From: Atribacteria bacterium SCGC AAA255-N14
Lineage (GTDB): Bacteria; Atribacterota; JS1; SB-45; 34-128
Direction of reading: 5' to 3'
NCBI GenBank assembly: GCA_000405345.1
Contig: ASPC01000023.1
Coordinates: 1 to 23,904 of the forward strand
DNA: 23,904 bases
A model generated the notes under the pieces. That model was not told where the DNA came from. It did not search any database and saw nothing but the letters and a program-made list of their open reading frames with translations. Each line of letters begins with the position of its first letter. Position 1 is the stretch's first letter. Below, one piece after another: positions 16,019-22,675 of this stretch. Position numbers and translations under genes: made by a program.

Positions 16019-16059
16019 AAAAGGGAAACAAAGGTGCCTGGCACCTTTGTTTCCCTTTT
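16019..16059. repeat. Perfect 41-bp palindrome between co-directional genes
   Basis: Arms of 20 bases around centre T 16039, common type. It begins six bases after the wecA-like stop and ends 21 bp before the epimerase start, inside what would otherwise be one transcription unit. Confidence 0.95.
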
Positions 16060-16080
16060 GTGGAAGAAAGGAAAGGAAAC

Positions 16081-17106
16081 ATGAAATTAAAAAAGAGAGA
16101 AGAACAAGTAAGTAAAAATGAAAAGACTACTGTTTTAGTTAGCGGTGGGGCGGGCTTTATCGGTTCGCACATTGTGGATTTACTTATCAAGAATGATTAT
16201 AAAGTTGTGATAGTTGATGATTTATCTTCCGGCAGAGAAGAAAATGTCAATAAGAAAGCCCGGTTTTATAAATTAAATGTTACCGACCAAAAAGGTTTGG
16301 CTGAGGTCTTTAAACAGGAAAAACCTGATTATGTATGCCATGAAGCCGCCCAGATTAGCGTATCTTTTTCAGTGAGGGATCCTTTGTTTGATGCACAAAC
16401 CAATATTTTGGGTTCCTTAAATCTATTACAATGCTGTATTAATCACCAGATTAAAGGGATAGTTTTTGCCTCCAGCGGAGGAACTATTTATGGAGAACCG
16501 GAGATTTTTCCCATTACCGAAGATTTCCCTTTCAAGCCACAATCACCTTATGGGATCAGTAAGGTTGCAGTTGAACATTATCTTGATTTTTATCAGAAAA
16601 ATTATAATCTTCCCTACGTAGCATTAAGATATGGAAACGTCTATGGGCCTCGTCAGGACCCTTATGGTGAAGCCGGGGTTATCGCTATATTTATAGAAAG
16701 GATGCTAAAAGGTGAGGTTCCTACTATAAATGGTGATGGTGAATATATCAGAGATTATGTTTATGTGGAAGATGTGGCCCAAGCCAATTTACTCGCTCTT
16801 CAAAATATGGTAAAATTATCTAAAGCCAAAGCCGAAGCTCAAGTCAAAGCTGGAGCTGAAATTAAATTTAAGGGCTTCAATCTGGGAACCGGCAGAGGGA
16901 TTTCGGTAAATGAAATCTTCTCCCTTTTAAAGAAGATTATAAAATTCCCTTATCCGGCAAATTATGGTCCCCTCAGAGAAGGTGATTTAAGGAAGAATAT
17001 CCTGGATTTCCGCTTAGTCAATGAGGTTTTAGGATGGCAGCCCGAGTTTGACTTTTCGGCGGGTTTAGAAAGGACAGTTCACTGGTTTAAAGAGAATATT
17101 CACTAA
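16081..17106 (+). CDS. NAD-dependent UDP-sugar epimerase (GalE-like)
   Basis: 341 residues of the extended short-chain dehydrogenase family. NAD-binding SGGAGFIGSH is at 21-30, the catalytic Ser region ASSGGTIYGEP at 130-140, and the YGISK Tyr-Lys pair at 157/161. ALRYGNVYGPRQ (181-192) and GDGEYIRDYVYVEDVA (218-233) are the substrate-side motifs. It most resembles UDP-glucose/UDP-GlcNAc 4-epimerases, although 4,6-dehydratases and other epimerases share these motifs. ATG 16081 is preferred, with GAAAGGAAAGGAA just before; the frame extends to GTG 16060. Residues about 244-263 are an Ala/Lys/Glu-rich insertion (KLSKAKAEAQVKAGAEIK) from hexamer-like repeats near 16821-16866, not usual in the family. 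It lies between the two glycan transferases. Confidence 0.85.
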   Translation: MKLKKREEQVSKNEKTTVLVSGGAGFIGSHIVDLLIKNDYKVVIVDDLSSGREENVNKKARFYKLNVTDQKGLAEVFKQEKPDYVCHEAAQISVSFSVRDPLFDAQTNILGSLNLLQCCINHQIKGIVFASSGGTIYGEPEIFPITEDFPFKPQSPYGISKVAVEHYLDFYQKNYNLPYVALRYGNVYGPRQDPYGEAGVIAIFIERMLKGEVPTINGDGEYIRDYVYVEDVAQANLLALQNMVKLSKAKAEAQVKAGAEIKFKGFNLGTGRGISVNEIFSLLKKIIKFPYPANYGPLREGDLRKNILDFRLVNEVLGWQPEFDFSAGLERTVHWFKENIH

Positions 17107-17150
17107 TTTTTTTAATTTTAAAAATTTATTTTAAAAAGAAGGAATTTAGG

Positions 17151-17258
17151 ATGTTAATGTCGTATAATAATAATTGGATTACCCAGAAAAAAAGGTTAAA
17201 AACAGCAAAAACTGAAAGACAAGACAAAAATAAGAATAAAAAAGAAATAAAAGAATAA
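17151..17258 (+). CDS. Possible 35-residue Lys-rich small protein
   Basis: ATG 17151 is preceded by AAGGAA at 17139-17144, a well-spaced Shine-Dalgarno. The product begins MLMSYNNNWITQ and is then almost only Lys, Asn, Asp, Gln and Glu. No family is recognised. In such A-rich intergenic DNA a short Lys-rich frame may arise by chance. Confidence 0.25.
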   Translation: MLMSYNNNWITQKKRLKTAKTERQDKNKNKKEIKE

Positions 17259-17297
17259 AGAAAAATAAAAAGTATTAATAGAGGAAAATATATTTAT

Positions 17298-18983
17298 ATG
17301 TCAGAAAGTGAAATACTCTTTAAAATTGCAGGTATTATCATTTGCAGTGTGCTAATGGTCATCCTGGGGAGAGCAGATAGAAAGAAAAAGTTTCCCATAG
17401 GACTCAAATTAATATTTCAAGTTTTAATTTCTTTAATTGTAATTTATTTTGGAGTAAAAATAGAATTTTTGCGAGCTCCCTCCTCCTTATCCTCATTATC
17501 GGGGGGATATCTTTATCTTAGCTATTTATCTATCCCTCTCACCGTAATCTGGCTGATAAGCATTACTAATTCTATCGGTCAAGCAGACGAACTGGGAGAC
17601 ATCACTCCCTATATTGTCTTCATCGCCTCCCTGACTTTTTTAGTAATCTCCCTCGTTCAGAGGCAGGGATTAATTTTAGCAGAAGCGCTGTCTTTGATTA
17701 TGGCGGTGATTTCATTTATTTTTATCAAATATATACCCCGGGGGAAATTTTCTTCCTACTATATGTCTTTTGGATTTATATTAGCAGTAATTGCTATTGT
17801 GGGTGTATCCAAGAGCACAGCAGCTTTAACTTTATTGATTCCTCTTTTAATTTTAGGCGTACCGATTATAGACAGTTCTTATTCTATTGTGGCTAATTAT
17901 GCCAGTCAGGAAAGCCCAGGCTCGGGTATAGGAAAATCTTCATTATTTTCGGAGAGCGGAAGCAGGTTACGCCAGAAACTGCAATCTTATGGATTTTCGG
18001 CTCAAGGAGCGAATTTAACTATTATCGGGGTTTCCCTCTACTTAAGTTTTTCGGCTTTTATTATTTCTATATACCAGGATGTTTATTTGCTTCTAACTCT
18101 GACTGCTTTCGGCTGGGTGGTTTTTGAACTACTAAAAAACAAAGTTCGGTCAGAGGAATTAATTATCGAAAACGATATTTTGACCAGCCGCATAAAACTT
18201 TTTCAGGTGGGCATTGACCAGGTAGATAATCAAGAAACTATTCAAAGAATAGAGGAATTTATAGTTTCTAAAAAACCTCATCAGATTGTTACTCCGGATA
18301 CTTTGGCTGTATTGCGGGCAAGGAAAGACCCTGAATATCAGGCCATATTAAAATCCGCGGACCTGGTTACCCCTGATGGTGCGGGTATTTTGTGGGCTGC
18401 CACAACTTTAAATTATCCTTTGCCCGAAAGGGTAACCGGCATAGATATAATACATAACACATGCCGATTGGCTGCCGAGAAAGGGTATTCCCTATATTTA
18501 TTAGGCTCTTATCCCGGAGTTGCCAGTGCGGCCGCTTTAAATTTAAGTAAAAAATATCCGGGAATAAAAATAGCCGGAACTCATCATGGTTATTTTAGTT
18601 GTGAAGATCGTGAAAATTGCGGAGATGTTAAAAATGGCAATAACGAAAAGAGCAAAGAAGAGGAAGAAAAGATTATTGCCGAGATTAAAGAAAATAAACC
18701 TGATATATTACTGGTGGGTATGGGTGTACCCAAACAGGAAAAATGGATTGATAAAAATTTGAAAAGCTTAAATATTCCGGTCTGTATGGGGGTAGGCGGA
18801 AGTTTTGATGTCCTTTCCGGCAGGATACCGCGGGCACCATTGTGGATGCAAAGACACGGAATGGAATGGATTTATAGATCGATTAAGCAGCCAAACAGGG
18901 CTTTTCGAACTTTAGCCCTTTTTTACTTTATCTGGTTGGTGACTTTAGGGAAAATAGTTTCTTCTCTAAAAGAAGTAGAGTAA
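17298..18983 (+). CDS. WecG/TagA/CpsF glycosyltransferase fused to a degenerate WecA-like domain
   Basis: 561 residues. The C-terminal part (about 295-545) is a WecG/TagA/CpsF glycosyltransferase, which adds the second sugar to a lipid-linked GlcNAc: VTPDTLAVLRARKD, LVTPDGAGILW (likely catalytic Asp360), RVTGIDI, GMGVPKQEKW (474-483), GGSFDVLSGRIPRAP and RSIKQPNRAFR. The N-terminal 280 residues are membrane-spanning and align by eye to the WecA-like protein encoded at 15090-16013. SITNSIGQADELGD stands where GITNSINIIDGLDG should be, VPIIDSSYSI matches LPIFDTLFAV, and the DDxxD, GDSGS and His-rich motifs are lost. The domain is therefore probably inactive and may act as anchor or docking unit for the lipid substrate. 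Residues 435-457 are a charged low-complexity insertion. ATG 17298 follows AGAGGAAA. Confidence 0.85.
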   Translation: MSESEILFKIAGIIICSVLMVILGRADRKKKFPIGLKLIFQVLISLIVIYFGVKIEFLRAPSSLSSLSGGYLYLSYLSIPLTVIWLISITNSIGQADELGDITPYIVFIASLTFLVISLVQRQGLILAEALSLIMAVISFIFIKYIPRGKFSSYYMSFGFILAVIAIVGVSKSTAALTLLIPLLILGVPIIDSSYSIVANYASQESPGSGIGKSSLFSESGSRLRQKLQSYGFSAQGANLTIIGVSLYLSFSAFIISIYQDVYLLLTLTAFGWVVFELLKNKVRSEELIIENDILTSRIKLFQVGIDQVDNQETIQRIEEFIVSKKPHQIVTPDTLAVLRARKDPEYQAILKSADLVTPDGAGILWAATTLNYPLPERVTGIDIIHNTCRLAAEKGYSLYLLGSYPGVASAAALNLSKKYPGIKIAGTHHGYFSCEDRENCGDVKNGNNEKSKEEEEKIIAEIKENKPDILLVGMGVPKQEKWIDKNLKSLNIPVCMGVGGSFDVLSGRIPRAPLWMQRHGMEWIYRSIKQPNRAFRTLALFYFIWLVTLGKIVSSLKEVE

Positions 18984-19154
18984 TAAGTGATGATAGATAA
19001 TGCTTAATAAGTATATGGTAGTTAGTTGGAATAACCCAAAATAGGAAACGGAAACAGCAAACGATAATAGAAGTAGAAAATATTAATTAATTTAGTGTCT
19101 TGGTGTTAGCGCATTATTTTAATGTTAAAATGTTAAATCCCCCTCAATATATCT

Positions 19155-19183
19155 TAGACAAGTATCACCCTTTATTTTATATC
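19155..19183 (+). promoter_or_regulatory. Weak promoter candidate before mreD
   Basis: TAGACA (19155-19160), 17-bp spacer, TATATC (19178-19183), 44 bp before mreD. The match is poor at -10. The rest of the 18984-19227 gap shows no gene. Confidence 0.2.
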
Positions 19184-19227
19184 AAGATCCGTCTTTCTGA
19201 TTAATCAATTAAATAAGGAGATAGCTG

Positions 19228-19716
19228 ATGATAATTTTACTTAAAAGTGCGATAGTTGTAGTTGCCTTACTAATTCAACTTACTCTTATTAACTCAGTTA
19301 CCATTTTAGGGATAAAACCTGATTTAATATTGATAGTAATAGTAATTTTTTCCTTGCTGAAAGGAGGAAAAGAAGGAGCTATCTCAGGATTTATCTCCGG
19401 CCTTTTACAGGATATCTTTTCTATCGGCCTCTTAGGAATAAATGCTTTGGCAAAGACAGTGATAGGTTTTATCTGTGGAATTTTAAAAGAAAAAATGTTT
19501 CATGAACATATGTTATTTCTTATTCCGGTAATAACTTTTATTGCATCATTTATACAAAGTATTTTAGTATTTTTGCTATTACATGCTTTTGGAACCGAAT
19601 ATAACCTGGCCTGGAGCCTAAAACAGGTAATCCTTCCCGAAGCTTTATATAGCAGCCTGCTAGCACCTTTTATTTTTTTAGCAATAAATAAACTTTTCCA
19701 GGAAATTAAAGAATAA
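19228..19716 (+). CDS. mreD: Rod shape-determining protein MreD
   Basis: 162 residues, five or so hydrophobic segments, no large soluble part. GIKPDLILIVIVIFSLLKG followed by GAISGFISGLLQDIFS matches the conserved MreD region ('.P.L.li.vv...l..G...G...Gf..GLl.D'). MreD is an inner-membrane part of the elongasome that guides lateral wall synthesis. ATG 19228 follows AAGGAG. The usual partners mreB and mreC are not immediately upstream; a polysaccharide gene is there instead. The next gene is mrdA, as is normal, with a palindrome (19723-19763) between them. Confidence 0.85.
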   Translation: MIILLKSAIVVVALLIQLTLINSVTILGIKPDLILIVIVIFSLLKGGKEGAISGFISGLLQDIFSIGLLGINALAKTVIGFICGILKEKMFHEHMLFLIPVITFIASFIQSILVFLLLHAFGTEYNLAWSLKQVILPEALYSSLLAPFIFLAINKLFQEIKE

Positions 19717-19722
19717 AAATTA

Positions 19723-19763
19723 AAAAGTAAACCAAAGGTGCCTGGCACCTTTGGTTTACTTTT
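19723..19763. repeat. Perfect 41-bp palindrome, second variant arms
   Basis: Arms of 20 bases around centre T 19743, with AAAAGTAAACCAAAGGTGCC on the left. It differs from the common arm at three positions, each matched by the complementary change in the right arm. It lies between mreD and mrdA. Confidence 0.95.
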
Positions 19764-19785
19764 GCCATTAAATTGAGGAGTAATT

Positions 19786-20469
19786 ATGAGGGAATCCTCT
19801 ACAATTCCAGAAGATGTAAAACAGCGGTTAAATTGGTTATCAATATTTGTAGTCATCTGTTTTGTAATATTAATTATCAGTTTGTGGTATTTACAGATGA
19901 TTAAGGGGGAGGAATTTAAGGAAAGAGCGATAGAGAATTGTATCCGTTCCCTGGTAGAAGATGCCCCGCGAGGCAGGATTTATGATCGCCATGAAGAATT
20001 ATTGGTTACTAATCGTCCGGCAGTAGTAGTTTCTATAATCCCGGCGGAAGTAGATGATTTAGAAGAACTGAGTGAAAGACTAAGTAGAATAATAGGTATA
20101 TCTCCGGAAGAAATTTCGCAGACAGTAAAAAATTACCGGGAAAACCCTTTTAAGCCGGTAAAAATTCTGGATGATTGTAAGACAAATATAATAGTGGAGA
20201 CTGAAGAGAGAAAAGATGAATTAAAGGGAGTGGTTTTAGAAATTAAACCCCGGAGGAATTATCTTTATCATGATTTTGCAGCTCATAGCTTGGGATATGT
20301 GGGAGAAATAGATAAAGAAGAGTTGCAGCAATTTGGTAATCCAAAATTCCAGGGAGGAGACATTATAGGAAAAGCCGGACTGGAGAAATATTATGATGAT
20401 ATTTTAAGAGGACAAAGATATCTCCTCGTACCCGGTATGGGCAAGAATTTCATCAGCCAATCCAATTAA
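19786..20469 (+). CDS. mrdA: Penicillin-binding protein 2 (MrdA), N-terminal part, cut at 20411
   Basis: Genuine mrdA sequence runs from ATG 19786 (after GAGGAG) to 20411, 208 complete codons plus two bases of Gly209. It holds the cytoplasmic N-terminus, one membrane anchor (about 17-38, IFVVICFVILIISLWYL), and the dimerisation domain typical of class B PBPs (APRGRIYDRHEELLVTNRP, RRNYLYHDFAAHSLGYVG). After the Gly the frame runs for 18 meaningless codons into the antisense of the radical-SAM gene. The transpeptidase domain is missing here but is present at the window's right end on the minus strand. Joining 20411 to 23809 (complement) restores an intact 587-residue protein. The break coincides with the inner end of a 95-bp inverted repeat. 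Identity is firm; the break is probably not biological. Confidence 0.88.
   Translation: MRESSTIPEDVKQRLNWLSIFVVICFVILIISLWYLQMIKGEEFKERAIENCIRSLVEDAPRGRIYDRHEELLVTNRPAVVVSIIPAEVDDLEELSERLSRIIGISPEEISQTVKNYRENPFKPVKILDDCKTNIIVETEERKDELKGVVLEIKPRRNYLYHDFAAHSLGYVGEIDKEELQQFGNPKFQGGDIIGKAGLEKYYDDILRGQRYLLVPGMGKNFISQSN
20317..20411 (+). repeat. Left copy of a perfect 95-bp inverted repeat within mrdA
   Basis: Identical to the reverse complement of 23810-23904, with no mismatch, and encodes the same PBP2 residues. The identity stops at AAGAGG (20406-20411): here AC follows, in the other copy GG follows. Confidence 0.97.
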
Positions 20470-21351
20470 AGTATCGACCGATTTTTCCCTTACCGGACGG
20501 TAAATCATCCCTGCCTGACAAAAGCGGCATCCCCGGGTACACCCCCGAAAAATTTCCAGAGTAATTCTATCGTGAACTACATCTATATTGGGAACAATGG
20601 GAAAAAGAGGATATGCTACTTTATCAAAATCAGAAATAATCTGCTTTTTAATTACTGAATAATAGGTTTCTTTTTTAGGATTAACCGATTTAACCCTTCC
20701 GTCTTTAAAATAATTTACCTCATAAAAAGATGGAACATAAATACCTTCCATGTGTGCTAATTCTTCTAAAAGTTTAGCTCTGCTGCTCTGTTTTTTACCT
20801 TTCCATTTTTTACAAACTTCTATAATTTCACCGACAATCTCTTCCCCTTCTCCGATCACAAATAAATCGAAAAAAGCTGATAATGGTTCGGCGTTAAAAG
20901 TCCCCGGTCCGCCGGCAATAACCAGAGGGTCATCTTCTTTTCTCTCTTCCGACCTTAAAGGTATATGCCCAAGTTCGAGAAGATTTAGGATATTAGAATA
21001 GCACAATTCATGTTGAATGGTAAAGCCAACTATATCAAAAGAATTCAAAGGCCTGTAAGTCTCCAAAGAAAAAACGGGCATCTGTCTTTCTCTCAACAGC
21101 TTTTCCATATCCACCGCCGGTGAAAAAACTCGCTCGGCGAAAGCATCATCTTTTTTATTAATAATCTCATACAGAATTTTAAATCCCAGATAACTCATCC
21201 CGATCTCGTATAAATCGGGGAAGGTTAAGGCTATTTTAACTGTGGATGCATCTTCTTTTTTTACTGTCTCATTAAATTCTTTACCGGTATATCTCCCCGG
21301 TTTTTGCACTTTATCTAACAACTCTTCAAATAATATTTTTTTAATATTCAA
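20404..21351 (-). CDS. B12-binding-type radical SAM protein, N-terminal part, cut at about 20406
   Basis: 315 residues. The N-terminal region resembles the family of radical SAM proteins encoded after rodA in many anaerobes (VQKPGRYTGKEFN, FPDLYEIGMSYLGFKILYEI, PLVIAGGPGTFNAEPLS, DLFVIGEGEE). The FeS/SAM-binding cluster motif is CTRGCRFC near residues 276-283, followed by QAGMIYRPVREKS. The frame ends at YEEISLSS with a stop contributed by the junction. The family continues with another Leu and about half of its length is missing. Start TTG 21351 is chosen because AAGGAG lies nine bases upstream; the frame itself runs to 21375. The function of this family is unknown, possibly RNA or cofactor modification. 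It would normally lie downstream of rodA on the same strand, and does so here. Confidence 0.8.
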   Translation of the reverse strand: MNIKKILFEELLDKVQKPGRYTGKEFNETVKKEDASTVKIALTFPDLYEIGMSYLGFKILYEIINKKDDAFAERVFSPAVDMEKLLRERQMPVFSLETYRPLNSFDIVGFTIQHELCYSNILNLLELGHIPLRSEERKEDDPLVIAGGPGTFNAEPLSAFFDLFVIGEGEEIVGEIIEVCKKWKGKKQSSRAKLLEELAHMEGIYVPSFYEVNYFKDGRVKSVNPKKETYYSVIKKQIISDFDKVAYPLFPIVPNIDVVHDRITLEIFRGCTRGCRFCQAGMIYRPVREKSVDTLIGLADEILAHTGYEEISLSS

Positions 21352-21426
21352 AATTTTCTTCTCCTTGATGGGCAATAAATGAATAAAAAATGACTGTTTT
21401 ATTAAAACGCTCTGCCCTAATTCTAT

Positions 21427-21461
21427 ACTAACGACTATTCACTAACGACTAACGACTAAAT
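21427..21461. repeat. Seven-base tandem repeat ACTAACG
   Basis: Five strict 7-mers (ACTAACG, ACTATTC, ACTAACG, ACTAACG, ACTAAAT) between the radical-SAM gene and rodA. Confidence 0.85.
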
Positions 21462-21481
21462 AATTGGCCTATTGGCCAATT
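21462..21481. repeat. Eight-base repeat AATTGGCC
   Basis: AATTGGCC, TATTGGCC, AATT directly after the 7-mer array; the same unit as in the array at 15001-15068. It ends just before the rodA stop. Confidence 0.7.
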
Positions 21482-21485
21482 ATTT

Positions 21486-22595
21486 TTACCATTTTATCTT
21501 ATGCAATTGCACATTTAGCAATATCCCTATCACCATTAAATTAGATATCATAAAACTTCCCCCGTAACTTAAAAAAGGCAGGGGCAGACCGGTAGCCGGC
21601 AGCATTCCCATAGCCATTCCAATATTCACTACTATATGAAAAAATAAAAACGATACAGCACCGGCAGCCAGCAAACTTCCTAATAAATCTCTGGCTTCCA
21701 AAGCAATCTTTATTCCCCGCCATAAAATAACAGCGTACAATCCTAACAATAAGATAGTTCCAACAAAGCCCAACTCTTCTCCTACTACAGAAAAAATAAA
21801 ATCAGTATGTTGGGCAGGTAGAAAATTTAACTGACTCTGCAGGCCGCTAAAGATTCCATTCCCTAAAAAACCTCCCGAACCGATGGCAATCCTTGACTGG
21901 ATAACATTATAGCCGCCCCCCAAAGGGTCCAGGTTAGGATTTAAAAATAATATTATTCTATTTTTCTGATAATCCTTTAAAAAAGTCCATAAAACCGGAA
22001 CAGAAGACAAAGCCGCTAAAAAAGTGAAAACTAAAAATTTTATCTTAACCCCCGCAACAAACAACATTATAATAAGAATGGCTAAATATACTAAAGAAGT
22101 TCCCAAATCCGGTTGCATAAATACCAATAAAACTAATAATCCGGTGTAAGCAAATGGCAGTAAGTAATAGAAAAAATTATCCAATTTTTGTTTGTTTTTA
22201 GATAAAAAATCCGCCAAAAAGGCAATTAAGGCGATTTTAGCAAACTCGGAGGGCTGAAAATCAAAAGGTCCTATAACCAGCCAGCGCCTTGCTCCATAAG
22301 TTGTTCTACCGGAAATTATGACCATTATCAGTAAAACTATAGCTCCAAAATAGATTACTTTAGAATATCGTTCCAAGTTATGATAATCGATAAAAATTAT
22401 TATAATTAATAATATGAATCCCAGCAATGCCCATAAAGATTGCCGCTTTACGAAAAAATAAGGGTCGCTTCCCACTGAGGCCGCTAAGCGTGTAGAACTA
22501 TATAATACTAAAAGCCCATAAAAACAGAGAAACACTACCGAAAAAAGTAGGGTATAATCTAAATTTTCAATTGATCTGTCTAATTTTTCTTTCAA
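21486..22595 (-). CDS. rodA: Rod shape-determining peptidoglycan glycosyltransferase RodA
   Basis: 369 residues of the SEDS family (RodA/FtsW/SpoVE), with about ten membrane segments. Conserved text includes QPSEFAKIALIAFLADFLS, FMQPDLGTSLVYLAI and PATGLPLPFLSYGGSFM, the last being the SEDS C-terminal signature. RodA polymerises glycan strands from lipid II, paired with PBP2. TTG 22595 is the start; GGAGG lies six or seven bases upstream. It follows the mrdA C-terminal part at a distance of 76 bp that includes a palindrome copy, the natural mrdA-rodA order. Length is normal. RodA is favoured over FtsW by the mreD/mrdA context. Confidence 0.93.
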   Translation of the reverse strand: MKEKLDRSIENLDYTLLFSVVFLCFYGLLVLYSSTRLAASVGSDPYFFVKRQSLWALLGFILLIIIIFIDYHNLERYSKVIYFGAIVLLIMVIISGRTTYGARRWLVIGPFDFQPSEFAKIALIAFLADFLSKNKQKLDNFFYYLLPFAYTGLLVLLVFMQPDLGTSLVYLAILIIMLFVAGVKIKFLVFTFLAALSSVPVLWTFLKDYQKNRIILFLNPNLDPLGGGYNVIQSRIAIGSGGFLGNGIFSGLQSQLNFLPAQHTDFIFSVVGEELGFVGTILLLGLYAVILWRGIKIALEARDLLGSLLAAGAVSFLFFHIVVNIGMAMGMLPATGLPLPFLSYGGSFMISNLMVIGILLNVQLHKIKW

Positions 22596-22640
22596 CTTCT
22601 ATCCTCCAAAATTAGGATCCCGGCACAAAACTTTACATTT

Positions 22641-22675
22641 ATGACAAATCTGGTGCCTGGCACAAAACTTGTCAT
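22641..22675. repeat. Imperfect palindrome, ATGACAA-arm class
   Basis: Arms of 17 bases around centre T 22658, pairing at 14 positions (ATGACAA at the outer ends, GTGCC/GGCAC at the centre). The mrdA stop codon (TGA, complement of 22672-22674) lies inside it. A half copy (GGCACAAAACTT) precedes at about 22622-22633. Confidence 0.85.

Noticed and set aside
17174..19061. Similar stretches TTGGATTACCC...AACAGC (17174-17210) and TTGGAATAACCC...AACAGC (19026-19061)
   Set aside because: Ungapped identity is only about two thirds in A-rich sequence; too weak to claim a repeat.
4641..19763. Palindromic repeats as a CRISPR array
   Set aside because: Copies are hundreds to thousands of bases apart with genes between them; there are no regular spacers and no cas genes.
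20412..20469. Tail of the plus-strand mrdA frame (QRYLLVPG...) as a true C-terminus
   Set aside because: It is antisense of the radical-SAM gene, and the real continuation of PBP2 is found at the window's right end.
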